Shown in pieces: positions 47,186 to 57,782 of a stretch of 64,000 bases of DNA. Location: contig JBFWNR010000007.1 of NCBI GenBank assembly GCA_050250955.1, positions 186,001 through 250,000 of the forward strand, read 5' to 3'. The translations under genes were made by a program, and so were the position numbers. Every line of letters starts with the position of its first letter. The first letter of the stretch is position 1. The notes beneath the pieces were generated by a model. It did not search any database and was not told where the DNA came from. It saw only the letters and a program-made list of their open reading frames with translations. Origin of the DNA: CAWAYR01 sp050250955. Its GTDB lineage: Bacteria; Acidobacteriota; Vicinamibacteria; Vicinamibacterales; UBA2999.

Positions 47186-48064
47186 TCAGATGGTCCGCGG
47201 CTCGCCCGCCAGCTGCCGGAGATATGCGCCGTAGTCGCTCGTGCCCATCGCCGAGGCCAGCCGGAGCAGGTCGTCGGCGTCGAGATAGCCGAGCCGGAAC
47301 GCGACCTCCTCGGGACAGGCGACGCGCAGCCCCTGCCGTTCCTCGATCGCCTGGATGAAGGTCGAGGCCTTGAGCAGCGCCTCCGGCGTGCCGGTGTCGA
47401 GCCACGCCGTGCCGCGACCCAGCACCTCGACGCGGAGCGCGCCGTCGGCCAGGTAGATCTTGTTGAGGTCGGTGATCTCGAGTTCGCCGCGGGCCGACGG
47501 CGTCAGGTCGCGGGCGTAGTCGGCGACGCGCCGGTCGTAGAAGTAGAGCCCGGTCACCGCGTAGGACGATCGCGGCGCCTTGGGTTTCTCTTCCAGGCTC
47601 ACCGCCCGTCCGGCGTCGTCGAACTCGACGACACCATAGCGCTCGGGATCGCGGACGCGGTAGGCGAACACCGTCGCGCCGTCGCGGTGGGCGGCGGCGC
47701 GGCGCAGGTCGTCGGCCAGTCCGGTGCCGTAGAAGAGGTTGTCGCCCAGCGCCAGCGCGGCGCCGTCGCCGGCCATGAACTCGCGGCCGATGATGAACGC
47801 CTGGGCCAGCCCGTCGGGCGACGGCTGCACGGCATAGGACAGCTCGATCCCCCACTGCCGGCCGTCGCCGAGCACGCGGTGGAAGGCCGGCGCGTCGTGC
47901 GGTGTGGTGATCACCAGCAGTTCGCGGATGCCCGCCATCATCAGCGTGGTCAGCGGGTAGTAGATCATCGGCTTGTCGTAGACGGGCACGAGCTGCTTGC
48001 TCACGCCGAGCGTCATCGGATACAGCCGCGTGCCGGTCCCACCGGCGAGGATGATGCCTTTCAT
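47186..48064 (-). CDS. rfbA: Glucose-1-phosphate thymidylyltransferase
   Basis: A 292-residue enzyme making dTDP-glucose from glucose-1-phosphate and dTTP, the first step to dTDP-L-rhamnose. Signature elements are GIILAGGTGTRLYPMT, the sugar-site YDKPMIYYPLTTLM, LALGDNLFYG and EEKPKAPRSSYAVTGLYFYD. The length is normal for RmlA. It is divergent from rfbC, separated by 69 bp; rfbB and rfbD are not in the window. Confidence 0.95.
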   Translation of the reverse strand: MKGIILAGGTGTRLYPMTLGVSKQLVPVYDKPMIYYPLTTLMMAGIRELLVITTPHDAPAFHRVLGDGRQWGIELSYAVQPSPDGLAQAFIIGREFMAGDGAALALGDNLFYGTGLADDLRRAAAHRDGATVFAYRVRDPERYGVVEFDDAGRAVSLEEKPKAPRSSYAVTGLYFYDRRVADYARDLTPSARGELEITDLNKIYLADGALRVEVLGRGTAWLDTGTPEALLKASTFIQAIEERQGLRVACPEEVAFRLGYLDADDLLRLASAMGTSDYGAYLRQLAGEPRTI

Positions 48065-48118
48065 GCGACCTGGGGATTATGGATCACGTCGACCGACGGC
48101 CGGCGCGAGGCGGCCTGC

Positions 48119-48124
48119 TAGAAT
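48119..48124 (+). promoter_or_regulatory. -10-like box for rfbC, near-leaderless
   Basis: TAGAAT ends 9 nt before the rfbC ATG at 48134; no Shine-Dalgarno sequence is visible. Confidence 0.45.
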
Positions 48125-48133
48125 CGACGCCAC

Positions 48134-48667
48134 ATGCCCTTCACGTTCATTCACACGGCGATTCCCGGCGTCGTCCTGGTCCAGCCTCGAGTCTTCGGCG
48201 ACGCCCGCGGCTTCGTGATGGAGTCGTACCGTCAGTCGGAGTTCGTCCGCGCCGGGATTCCGGTGCCGTTCGTGCAGGAGAACCACTCGCATTCGGCACG
48301 CGGCACGCTGCGCGGGATGCACTACCAGCGCGATCCCTACGCCCAGGGCAAGTTCGTCCGCGCCGTGGCCGGGCACGTCTTCGACGTCGCCGTCGACATG
48401 CGTCCGGAGTCACCGACCTACAAGCGGTGGGTTGGCGTCGACCTGACCAGCGAGAACCGGCTCGGCCTCTACATCCCGGCCGGCTGCGCGCACGGCTTCT
48501 GCGTGCTCAGCGAGACCGCCGACGTGATGTACCTGCTCACCGGCGAGTACGCGCCGGCGCACGAAGCCGGCATCGCCTGGAACGACCCGGCGATCGGCGT
48601 CGAGTGGCCGATCACGGCCCCCCGGCTCTCGGACCGGGATCAGGCGTGGCCGCCGCTCACGGAATGA
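48134..48667 (+). CDS. rfbC: dTDP-4-dehydrorhamnose 3,5-epimerase
   Basis: A 177-residue cupin-fold epimerase that converts dTDP-4-keto-6-deoxyglucose to the L-lyxo form. Conserved parts are FVQENHSHSARGTLRGMHYQ, the catalytic histidine region, VAVDMRPESPTYKRWVGVDL and IPAGCAHGFCVLSETADVMY. The length is normal. It is paired divergently with rfbA. Its last 11 bp overlap the convergent DUF4390 gene. Confidence 0.95.
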   Translation: MPFTFIHTAIPGVVLVQPRVFGDARGFVMESYRQSEFVRAGIPVPFVQENHSHSARGTLRGMHYQRDPYAQGKFVRAVAGHVFDVAVDMRPESPTYKRWVGVDLTSENRLGLYIPAGCAHGFCVLSETADVMYLLTGEYAPAHEAGIAWNDPAIGVEWPITAPRLSDRDQAWPPLTE

Positions 48668-49214
48668 AGGTGAACTTGGTCTGGCCGGACGCCGTGGTGC
48701 CCCACGGCCACAGCGGCACGTCGCTGGCGGGCCGCGCCGCCGCCCGCACCACCACGTAGTACTCGCGGTTCGGCTCGAGCCGGCTGGTGCGGAACAGCGG
48801 CAGCTTGTCGAACGCGGTGAGCCACTCGCGCACGATGCCCTCGTCGTCGGTGACCTTGGCGTCTTCGACGCGGCCGTCGAGCAGCCGCGACACCGAGTGC
48901 CGGCGGGTGAGGTTGTCGTACTGCACGGTCGTGGTCACCACCGCCGACTCGACGACGCGGTCGACCCACATCGGGACCTTGAGCCGCAACTCGACCGTGT
49001 AGGTGAACGTGGTGCGCAGGCCGCTCTGGATGACGTCGCGCAGGTCCTGGGTGTAGGCGTCGGCGAGATGGCAGGACACGAGCACCTGCCCGTCGCGGAC
49101 CAGCGGCACGATCTTCAGCGTATCTGCCCACACCTGCACGGCGCCGGCCAGCCACACGACGACCAACGCGGTCGCCACGCGGGGCAGACGGGCTGTACGG
49201 GCGGCTGGCAGCAT
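48657..49214 (-). CDS. DUF4390-type exported protein
   Basis: A 185-residue protein with an N-terminal signal or anchor (VATALVVVWLAGAVQVWA) and a predicted beta-rich domain (LKIVPLVRDGQVLVSCHLAD, LRTTFTYTVELRLKVPMW, YYVVVRAAARPASDVPLW). This matches DUF4390 proteins, which are often found near two-component systems in proteobacteria. The function is unknown. A TAGACT box sits 20 nt before the ATG at 49214, which favours this start over the GTG at 49244. Confidence 0.72.
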   Translation of the reverse strand: MLPAARTARLPRVATALVVVWLAGAVQVWADTLKIVPLVRDGQVLVSCHLADAYTQDLRDVIQSGLRTTFTYTVELRLKVPMWVDRVVESAVVTTTVQYDNLTRRHSVSRLLDGRVEDAKVTDDEGIVREWLTAFDKLPLFRTSRLEPNREYYVVVRAAARPASDVPLWPWGTTASGQTKFTFIP

Positions 49215-49314
49215 GCGCAGGATCGAACCGCCCGAGTCTAGCACAGGGGACGCCGGCCGGATCGGACAATTGCCGATGATATGATGCGTAGTGACGATTT
49301 CCAGGCGTCAGCGC

Positions 49315-50376
49315 ATGCGTGTCCTCCGCTCCGCCGCTCTCGTGGTGCTGGCCGTCGTGGCCAGTGCCCCCCGACCCGAGGCGCAGGGTCTGCCCTACGC
49401 CCTGTTCGAGCGCTATCTCGAGCAGCTGCGGGGCGAAGTCGGCATTCCCGGCCTGTCGGGCGTGATCGTCCAGGGCGGGCGCGTGGTGTGGGCCGCCGGC
49501 CTGGGCAAGCAGGATCTGGAACGCGCGATCGACGCCCGCGACGACACCGTCTACCCCATCGGCGACCTGACCCAGACCTTTGCCGCCGTGCTGGTCGGCC
49601 AGTGCGTCGATCGCGTGGGCCTCAACATCAACCAGCCGATCCGCCGCTGGACCGACGCCATCCCGGAGGGGACGGCGACCTTGCGCCACGTGCTGTCGCA
49701 CGCCTCGAGCGGCGTCCCCGGCGAAGCGTTCCGCTACGATCCGGCCCGCTACGCCGCACTCACCAACGTGGTCGGCGACTGCGCCGACCGGCCGTTCCGA
49801 AGCGCCGTCTACGACGAGATCTTCGATCGGCTCGGCATGCAGGACTCGGTGCCGGGGCGCGACATGGCCGACGCCGGGACCCGCGACCGCAGCCTGTTCG
49901 GCGACGGCGAGCTGGCCAACTTCGGCCGGGCGTTGCAGCGGCTGGCCACGCCCTACCGCGTCGATCGCGGCGGCAAGGCGACGCGCAGCGACTACCCCGC
50001 CGAGGACGTCAACGCCGCCACCGGCCTGGTCTCGACGGCCCAGGATCTCGCCCGCTTCGACATCGCGCTCGACCGTCAGGATCTGCTGGCCGGCGACCTG
50101 CTCTCGGTGGCCTGGAACAACGTCACGACCTCCAGCGGCGCCCCGCTGCCGTCCGGCCTGGGCTGGTTCGTGCAGACCTACAACGGGGAGCGGCTGGTGT
50201 GGCACTTCGGGGTGACCCCCGGGGCGGCCTCGTCGCTGCTCGTCAAGGTGCCGCGGCGCAACCTGACGCTCATCCTGCTCGCCAACAGCGACGGGCTCAG
50301 CCCGGCCAGCATCTCCGAGGGCGATGTCACGGCCTCGCTCTTCGCGAAGCTCTTCCTGCGGCTGTTCGTCGCGTGA
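49315..50376 (+). CDS. Class C beta-lactamase-fold protein lacking catalytic residues
   Basis: A 353-residue exported protein with signal peptide 1-24. The fold is clear (GVIVQGGRVVWAAGLGKQDL, LRHVLSHASSGVPGEAF, WHFGVTPGAASSLL). The SxxK position, however, reads IGDLTQTF instead of IG-S-x-T-K: the nucleophilic Ser is Asp and the general-base Lys is Gln. The Y-x-N motif reads YDP. Active penicillin-binding or esterase function is therefore unlikely; it may be a binding pseudoenzyme. The ATG at 49315 is chosen because it gives a clean signal peptide; a GTG at 49291 is in frame. A TATGAT box is at 49280-49285. Confidence 0.8.
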   Translation: MRVLRSAALVVLAVVASAPRPEAQGLPYALFERYLEQLRGEVGIPGLSGVIVQGGRVVWAAGLGKQDLERAIDARDDTVYPIGDLTQTFAAVLVGQCVDRVGLNINQPIRRWTDAIPEGTATLRHVLSHASSGVPGEAFRYDPARYAALTNVVGDCADRPFRSAVYDEIFDRLGMQDSVPGRDMADAGTRDRSLFGDGELANFGRALQRLATPYRVDRGGKATRSDYPAEDVNAATGLVSTAQDLARFDIALDRQDLLAGDLLSVAWNNVTTSSGAPLPSGLGWFVQTYNGERLVWHFGVTPGAASSLLVKVPRRNLTLILLANSDGLSPASISEGDVTASLFAKLFLRLFVA

Positions 50377-50398
50377 GCCCGCGCCCGCCGGCCGGGTC

Positions 50399-50983
50399 GT
50401 GAAGCGCCTGCTCGTCACCGCCCTGGTGCTGCTGTCGTCGGCCGCCCCGGCACAGGCCGACATCTTCCTGTCGCCGTTCGCCGGCCTGAAGTTCAAGGGC
50501 TCGACCAACGAACTCGACCTCGGCAACGGCGCCGAGGACGCCAAGCTGTCGATCGGCGCCGCCGCGGTCGTCATCGCCGACAGGGGCGTCGGCTTCGAGG
50601 CCGAACTGGGCTACAACCCGCGCTTCTTCGAGGCCGGCGCCGGCGACCTGGTGACCAGCAGCGGGGTGACGACGCTGTTCGGCAACGTGATGCTGGCGCT
50701 GCCGATCAGCATCACCCGCGAGTCGCTGCGCCCCTACGCCGTCGGCGGCCTGGGCTGGGTGCACGCCGCGGCCAACGACCAGATCGGCTTCAACGCCGTC
50801 AGCAACGACTTCCTGGGGCTGGCGCTGGGCCTGGGCGCCATCGGGTTCGTCAGCGACACGACCGGCCTGCGCTTCGACCTGCGCTACATCAAGAGCATCT
50901 CGTCGGCCGACGTCTCGGATCTGAACCAGGAGAGCGCACGCATCAGCTTCTGGCGGGCGACGATCGGCCTGGTGTTTCGCTGA
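50399..50983 (+). CDS. Outer-membrane beta-barrel protein
   Basis: A 194-residue protein with signal peptide 1-20 (ALVLLSSAAPAQA), then alternating hydrophobic strands typical of an eight-strand OmpA/OmpW-like barrel (IFLSPFAGLKFKG, VGFEAELGYNPRFF, RPYAVGGLGWVHAA). It ends in a terminal aromatic strand FWRATIGLVFR. The GTG start is at 50399. The role is unknown. It is followed by a heptamer repeat overlapping the stop of the next, opposite gene. Confidence 0.8.
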   Translation: MKRLLVTALVLLSSAAPAQADIFLSPFAGLKFKGSTNELDLGNGAEDAKLSIGAAAVVIADRGVGFEAELGYNPRFFEAGAGDLVTSSGVTTLFGNVMLALPISITRESLRPYAVGGLGWVHAAANDQIGFNAVSNDFLGLALGLGAIGFVSDTTGLRFDLRYIKSISSADVSDLNQESARISFWRATIGLVFR

Positions 50984-50990
50984 GGCTCGA

Positions 50991-51011
50991 CCAGCGGCCA
51001 GCGGCTAGGCC
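50991..51011. repeat. Heptamer tandem repeat (CCAGCGG)
   Basis: Two CCAGCGG units and one CTAGGCC unit; the TAG stop of the ATP-grasp gene (51005-51007) lies in the third unit. Confidence 0.75.
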
Positions 51012-52024
51012 GTGCGCTCCGGCTGCCACTGCAGCCCCAGAGCCATGATCCGCTCCAGCAGTTCCGCGTAGGACACCTTGGCGCGCTTGGCCGATTCGGC
51101 GAAGTCCTCGCCCTGGGCGAGCTGCGGGTTGGGATTGGCCTCGATGACGAAGATGCGGCCGTCGGCGGCCAGCCGCATGTCGACGCGGGCGTAGCCGGTC
51201 AGCTCGAGGGCGCGGAACACGCGCTTGGCCAGGTGCTGGACCCGGGTCGCCATCCCGTAGGTCAGCTCCGCCTCGCCGGTGTCGATGCCGTGCTTCTTCT
51301 GGTACTTGGTGCTCCACTTCACCCGCTCGGTGGCGATGTGCCAGCTGTCCTCCGGCATCTTCGAGAACTTCATCTCCCACACCGGAAACACCCGCAGGCG
51401 GTCGTTGCCGAGCACGCCGACGTACATCTCGCGGCCGTCGATGAACTGCTCGACGATGGCCGCCGTGCCGATGGTGTCGTGGACGAACTGGACGCGCTTG
51501 TGCAGCTGGTCCTCGGTGGCGACCACCGACGCCTGCGAGATGCCGATCGACGACTCGTAGATGAGCGACTTGACGATCAGCGGGAAGCGCAGCCGCTTGG
51601 GCAGGACGGCGCGGCGGCCGCGCGGCACGACCTGGAAGTCGGGAACCGGGATGCGGTGATAGGCCATCAGCTTCTTGGCCAGCCCCTTGTCCCGCGACAG
51701 GGTCAGCCCGCGGGGATTGCAGCCGGTGTAGGGCACCCGCAGCAGCTCGAGGTAGCTGACGACGTTCTGGTCGAAGACGCCGATGTCGGCGAACGCCTCC
51801 ATCAGGTTGAAGACGATGGTCGGCTTGAAGTCGTCGATGGCGGGGCGGATCGGCGACAGGTCGTCGCTGACGCCGATGACGCGCAGTTCGTGCTTGCGCT
51901 TCTTCAGCGTCGAGATGACGTCCCACTCCATCTTCCAGTCGGCGCTGGCGACCTCGTCGGCGGTGGCGGTGTCGGGCGGGATGAGGTGCTTGTGGACGAG
52001 CACCAGGACGCGGGCGGGCTTCAC
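51005..52024 (-). CDS. ATP-grasp ligase (D-Ala-D-Ala ligase-like)
   Basis: A 339-residue protein with a pre-ATP-grasp domain (VFNLMEAFADIG, VPYTGCNPRGLTLSRDKGLAK). The ATP-binding core follows (FPLIVKSLIYESSIGISQ, VEQFIDGREMYVGVLGNDR), with the metal-binding end GYARVDMRLAADGRIFVIEANPNP. It ligates a carboxylate to an amine using ATP; the substrates are unknown and lysine-rich features are not typical of Ddl. The start is GTG at 52024. It lies 10 bp after the zinc-peptidase gene, forming a two-gene operon. Confidence 0.85.
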   Translation of the reverse strand: MKPARVLVLVHKHLIPPDTATADEVASADWKMEWDVISTLKKRKHELRVIGVSDDLSPIRPAIDDFKPTIVFNLMEAFADIGVFDQNVVSYLELLRVPYTGCNPRGLTLSRDKGLAKKLMAYHRIPVPDFQVVPRGRRAVLPKRLRFPLIVKSLIYESSIGISQASVVATEDQLHKRVQFVHDTIGTAAIVEQFIDGREMYVGVLGNDRLRVFPVWEMKFSKMPEDSWHIATERVKWSTKYQKKHGIDTGEAELTYGMATRVQHLAKRVFRALELTGYARVDMRLAADGRIFVIEANPNPQLAQGEDFAESAKRAKVSYAELLERIMALGLQWQPERTA

Positions 52025-52034
52025 GGCGCGGTCA

Positions 52035-53066
52035 TCATAGCGCCACCCGGTGCCGGCCGCTGTGCAGGTAGTTCATGGTCTGCACGGTGAGGAACACCGT
52101 GAACGCCTGCCGCACCTGATCCTCGGGCAGCGGCAGCCGCAGGTTCAGTTCGCGACAGCGGACGATGATGTCCTCGAACACCTGGTCGATCGTGTACTGG
52201 TAGATGCCGGTCCAGTCGGCGACCAGCCGCCGCACCGGCCGACGCACGCGGCCGAGGAACTGCACCGCCGACATGTGCCCGGCGTGCTCGGGGGCGTCGG
52301 AGAACAGCTTGCGCAGCTCGCGATCGTAGAAGGCCGGCCGCTCGACGCCGTAGTGACGGCGCTTGCGGCGGTAGTGCTGGCGCAGGGTGGTGCGGGCGTG
52401 CTTCAGCGGCTCGATCTCGGTCGGCGCGTCGAGCACCGGCTTCCTGCCGCGCAGGCCCTTCATCAGCGCGTCGACGTACTCGAGCTTCTTCACCGCCGGC
52501 CAGCCGATGTAGCGGTCGGCCCAGTCCGATCCCGGGGTCAGCCACACCGCGAAGGTCTCGGCGAAGTCCTCGTCGGGGTGGCTCTGCGCGTACCACGGGT
52601 CGATGTGCATCACGAAGCTCTTGCTGTACGGCTTCGGCGCGTAGAACTCCGGATAGGGCTCGGCCGAGGAGCCGAACACCACCCGGCGCTGGCGCTTGCG
52701 GCGCAGCCGGTAGGCGTTGTCGACGACGTGACCGGCCTCGTGGCGCAGGATGCGCATGCACGACTCGTAGTCGCCGCCCTCGACGGCGAGCATCTGGGCC
52801 CGCTCGAGCCGCTCGAGTCGCGGATGGGCGAGGTAGAACGGCACCGCCATCGACGTCGCGCCGTCGGGCGTGAACCACTCCTCGGCCAGGTAGTAGTGGA
52901 TCGCCACCTTGAGCTCGCGGGTGTCGAGCTCGGCCTGCAGTTCGGCGATGCGTCCCTGCATGACGCTGCCCGGCAGCGCGATCGGCAGATCGCGCAGGCG
53001 CAGATCGAGCAGCTGCTCGTCGGGCAATTCGGCCCAGTGCTCGGGGACCGGGGGCGCCTTGGCCAT
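52035..53066 (-). CDS. Zinc metallopeptidase (gluzincin-like)
   Basis: A 343-residue protein with HEAGH (RHEAGHVVDNAYR), preceded by hydrophobic strands and followed by EDFAETFAVW, which could supply the third zinc ligand. There is no signal peptide, so it is probably cytoplasmic. It resembles putative zinc-binding metallopeptidases that occur beside ATP-grasp genes. A peptide made by the ligase and trimmed by this enzyme is one reading of the pair (inference). The start is ATG at 53066; a TATGAT box lies 10 nt upstream on its strand. Confidence 0.78.
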   Translation of the reverse strand: MAKAPPVPEHWAELPDEQLLDLRLRDLPIALPGSVMQGRIAELQAELDTRELKVAIHYYLAEEWFTPDGATSMAVPFYLAHPRLERLERAQMLAVEGGDYESCMRILRHEAGHVVDNAYRLRRKRQRRVVFGSSAEPYPEFYAPKPYSKSFVMHIDPWYAQSHPDEDFAETFAVWLTPGSDWADRYIGWPAVKKLEYVDALMKGLRGRKPVLDAPTEIEPLKHARTTLRQHYRRKRRHYGVERPAFYDRELRKLFSDAPEHAGHMSAVQFLGRVRRPVRRLVADWTGIYQYTIDQVFEDIIVRCRELNLRLPLPEDQVRQAFTVFLTVQTMNYLHSGRHRVAL

Positions 53067-53148
53067 TCAGCCGGCGATCATAGCGCGCAGCTCAGGTGGT
53101 GAAATTCTGTGAAGGGCGGCCGCCGCACTGATACGATTTGCGTCTCGG

Positions 53149-53225
53149 GCGCCCGTAGCTCAGTTGGATAGAGCATCAGCCTTCGAAGCTGAGGGCCGCA
53201 GGTTCGAGCCCTGCCGGGCGCGCCA
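53149..53225 (+). tRNA. tRNA-Arg (anticodon TCG)
   Basis: A 77-nt cloverleaf: acceptor GCGCCCG pairs with CGGGCGC, D-arm GCTC/GAGC, anticodon stem TCAGC/GCTGA with loop CTTCGAA (anticodon TCG), T-arm GCAGG/CCTGC, and an encoded CCA. It reads the CGA Arg codon and, by wobble, probably CGG. Confidence 0.95.
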
Positions 53226-53254
53226 CTTCCCCATCAACTCTCGACGCGAAGACG

Positions 53255-53544
53255 CGACGGCGGAGGGCCGACTCGGCTCCCGCGTCCGAACCCTCCGCAG
53301 TCCGTCAAACGCCGTCGGGGGCGAGTGTCGGCAGCCCGCGGGGCCCCAGGCGGTGCCGCGCGACGTGCTGCAGGGCTGAGGCCGACCAGTCTTCGCACGT
53401 AGGCCGGCCTTGGGTCGTCCGTGACGTCGCCCCGGTCCCTGAACACCCCACGGCGACTTCGGCGCCGCCTCGGCGTTTGACGACTGACGCTCGCGGCGGC
53501 CTGCTCCGGACGGCCGCGGGATCCGAGCCGGCCCTCCGCCGTCG
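53255..53544 (-). mobile_element. MITE-like element, copy 1
   Basis: A 290-bp element with 30-bp terminal inverted repeats (perfect start CGACGGCGGAGGGC, two mismatches overall) and nested inner repeats around CAAACGCCG. It is nearly identical in reverse complement to the copy at 53771-54059. It has no coding capacity that looks real. It lies 29 bp after the tRNA-Arg. Confidence 0.8.
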
Positions 53545-53770
53545 GCGATCTCGCGCAGGTGAGACGGCTTTCACCTCGGCGAGGCCAGCGGCCATGGACT
53601 TCTGGCCTGCGGAACCTTGCTCGAATTCTCTCGAGCACACCAGCGCGAAGTTCGCCTGGCCAGCTGACACTCACATGAAGCCCGTTGGCGACGTGGACTC
53701 AGTGATACCTGCAAACCCCTCGAGATTGCAGTTCGATCTGCAGCAGCAACCGGCTCCGCGCCTGGTGCTC
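53545..53770. other. Spacer between inverted MITE-like copies
   Basis: 226 bp between the inverted copies, compositionally less GC-rich. Some local dyads (for example TTCTCTCGAGCA) are present. I see no gene or RNA family here. Confidence 0.4.
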
Positions 53771-54059
53771 CGACGGTGGAGGGCTGGCTCGGCTCCCGCG
53801 GCCGTCCGGAGCAGGCCGCCGCGAGCGTCAGTCGTCAAACGCCGAGGCGGCGCCGAAGTCGCCGTGGGGTGTTCAGGGACCGGGGCGACGTCACGGACGA
53901 CCCAAGGCCGGCCTACGTGCGAAGACTGGTCGGCCTCAGCCCTGCAGCACGTCGCGCGGCACCGCCTGGGGCCCCGCGGGCTGCCGACACTCGCCCCCGA
54001 CGGCGTTTGACGGCCTGCGGAGGGTCGGGCGCGGGAGACGAGTCAGCCCTCCACCGTCG
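53771..54059 (+). mobile_element. MITE-like element, copy 2 (inverted)
   Basis: A 289-bp element with 30-bp terminal inverted repeats (start CGACGGTGGAGGGC, two mismatches between ends). The core matches copy 1 as reverse complement. No transposase is encoded, so any mobility would need an enzyme elsewhere. The remaining 115 bp to the next gene (54060-54174) hold nothing I recognise. Confidence 0.8.
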
Positions 54060-54174
54060 TCACCGGCCTCCAGGCAAGCCGCGGAGCTACTTGGCGCGCC
54101 TGGCAGAGCCGAAGCGCTGCCCGACGTTGCGGCTGCGCGGCGGCGCTGAGGAGCCGCGCTACATTCGCGCCGGG

Positions 54175-54384
54175 CTAGCCGCCTTGGGACTGAGGCGCCT
54201 CGACGGGCAGCAGCACGGTGGCGATGTCGTCGAGGGCCCGGGCCAGCGCGGACTGCACCGCATCGCGTTGGGCGGCGTCGAGGCCCGACAGCACGCTGTG
54301 CATCTCGGTGGTGCGGCTGCGCAGCGCCAGGGTGAGAAGCTGCCCGCGGCCGTCGTCGAGGTAGCGATCGATCGTGATCTCCAC
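54175..54384 (-). CDS. Small hypothetical protein downstream of clpA
   Basis: A 69-residue ORF that starts at a GTG 2 bp after the clpA stop codon. The sequence is amphipathic and probably helical (EMHSVLSGLDAAQRDAVQSA, LARALDDIATVLLP), with a short beta start MEITIDRYLDDGRGQLL. It has no signal peptide. The stop TAG lies in a single CTAGCCG heptamer. Tight spacing suggests translation coupled to clpA, but no family is recognised. Confidence 0.55.
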   Translation of the reverse strand: MEITIDRYLDDGRGQLLTLALRSRTTEMHSVLSGLDAAQRDAVQSALARALDDIATVLLPVEAPQSQGG

Positions 54385-54386
54385 GG

Positions 54387-56650
<2,264 letters not shown>

Positions 56651-56654
<4 letters not shown>

Positions 56655-56989
56655 CGGCGGGTCTCCTCGGGCTCGGGCTCCATGGTCACACGGAGCGGGA
56701 ACTCGTGCTGCTCGGCCAGCCGCTCGGTGGCGGCGATCTTCGACTCGGCGACGTCGCGGGTGTAGATGCCGGCCACCCCGACCCCGGCGTGGTGCACGTG
56801 CAGCATGATCGTCACGGCGTCGGCCGTCGACTTGCGGAAGACCGACTCCAGCACCCAGACCACGAAGTCCTGGGTCGTGAAGTCGTCGTTGTGCAGCAAC
56901 ACCCGCCACATCCGCGGGGTGTCGGGTCGCCCCTCGGGCCGCACGTCGGGCCGCGGCTCGGTGACGACCCCTTCGCGCGGGCTGGCCAT
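56651..56989 (-). CDS. clpS: ClpS adaptor protein
   Basis: A 112-residue adaptor with a disordered N-terminus, then the core WRVLLHNDDFTTQDFVVWVL. The hydrophobic-pocket elements are the NDD acidic pair, HHAGVGVAGIYTRDVAESK and the loop histidine. It recognises N-terminal Leu, Phe, Trp and Tyr and delivers them to ClpA. Its stop overlaps the clpA GTG (coupled translation). The Aat gene, which makes N-degrons, is adjacent. Confidence 0.95.
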
Positions 56990-56999
56990 GGATCAATCT

Positions 57000-57020
57000 T
57001 AGCGGCTAGCGGCTAGCGGC
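57000..57020. repeat. Heptamer tandem repeat (TAGCGGC x3)
   Basis: Three perfect TAGCGGC units between clpS and aat; the aat stop codon (57013-57015) is inside the block. Confidence 0.85.
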
Positions 57021-57759
57021 CCGAGGCTGGCAGGTGACGCCAGGCTGTGGCCGTCGGGTCGGCCAGGTCGGGGTCGAGGTGCCAGGGACCGGCCGGACCG
57101 GGCTGGTCCACCGCGGCGGCGACTCGGCGCAGGAACTCGCGGCGCGGCAGGTCGACGGCGCCGAGCGAGACCAGGTGGTCGCTGCGGACCTGGCAGTCGA
57201 TGAACGGCACCCCCCAGCGGGCCAGCTGCCGCGCCAGGACGACCAGGGCGACCTTGGAGCCGTCGGTGACGCGCGAGAACATCGACTCGCCGAAGAAGGC
57301 CCGGCCCATGGCCACGCCGTAGATGCCGCCCACCAGGGCGCCGGCGTCGTCCCAGACCTCGACCGAGTGCGCGGCGCCGTGGCGATGCAGCGCCTCGTAG
57401 GCGCGCCGCATGTCGGCGGTGAGCCACGTCCGCCCGTCGCCGTCACGCCGCGGCGCGGCGCAGGCGGCGACGACGTCGGCAAAGGCCCGATCGGCGGTCA
57501 GCCGCAGCCCGCCGCGACCGAGCCGCCGCGCCAGGCTGCGCGAGACGTGCACGGCATCGGTCGGCAGCACGAGTCGGGGGTCGGGGCTCCACCACAGCAC
57601 GGGATCGCCGTCGTCGAACCACGGGAAGATGCCGTGGCGATAGGCGTCGAGCAGTCGTGGCACGCTCAAGCCGCCGCCGACGGCGACCAGGCCGTTCGGT
57701 TCCCTGAGCGCGGACTCGACGGGCGGGAACGGGTCGCTCGGGCGCAGCCGGGGAACCAT
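57013..57759 (-). CDS. aat: Leucyl/phenylalanyl-tRNA--protein transferase
   Basis: A 248-residue enzyme that adds Leu or Phe to proteins with N-terminal Arg or Lys, creating ClpS-recognised N-degrons. Conserved parts are FPPVESALREPNGLVAVGG, GIFPWF, WWSPDPRLVL, GGIYGVAMGRAFFGESMFS and FIDCQV. The full family length is present. It lies in the same orientation upstream of clpS-clpA, a complete N-degron unit. The last residues (PASGR) and stop lie in a heptamer repeat. Confidence 0.95.
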   Translation of the reverse strand: MVPRLRPSDPFPPVESALREPNGLVAVGGGLSVPRLLDAYRHGIFPWFDDGDPVLWWSPDPRLVLPTDAVHVSRSLARRLGRGGLRLTADRAFADVVAACAAPRRDGDGRTWLTADMRRAYEALHRHGAAHSVEVWDDAGALVGGIYGVAMGRAFFGESMFSRVTDGSKVALVVLARQLARWGVPFIDCQVRSDHLVSLGAVDLPRREFLRRVAAAVDQPGPAGPWHLDPDLADPTATAWRHLPASGR

Positions 57760-57782
57760 GCTAGAGTTAAAGGCTCCTGTAC

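Noticed and set aside
52025..52037. TATGAT on the minus strand 6 nt before the ATP-grasp GTG
   Set aside because: It overlaps the stop codon of the cotranscribed metallopeptidase gene, so an independent promoter is unlikely.
53164..53379. A 71-codon frame over the tRNA-Arg
   Set aside because: It is read through the tRNA gene and has no independent support.
53305..54010. Two frames that share identical protein sequence (minus 53305-53670, plus 53477-54010)
   Set aside because: The identity results from the inverted MITE-like copies; the protein has no recognisable fold and the start sites differ.
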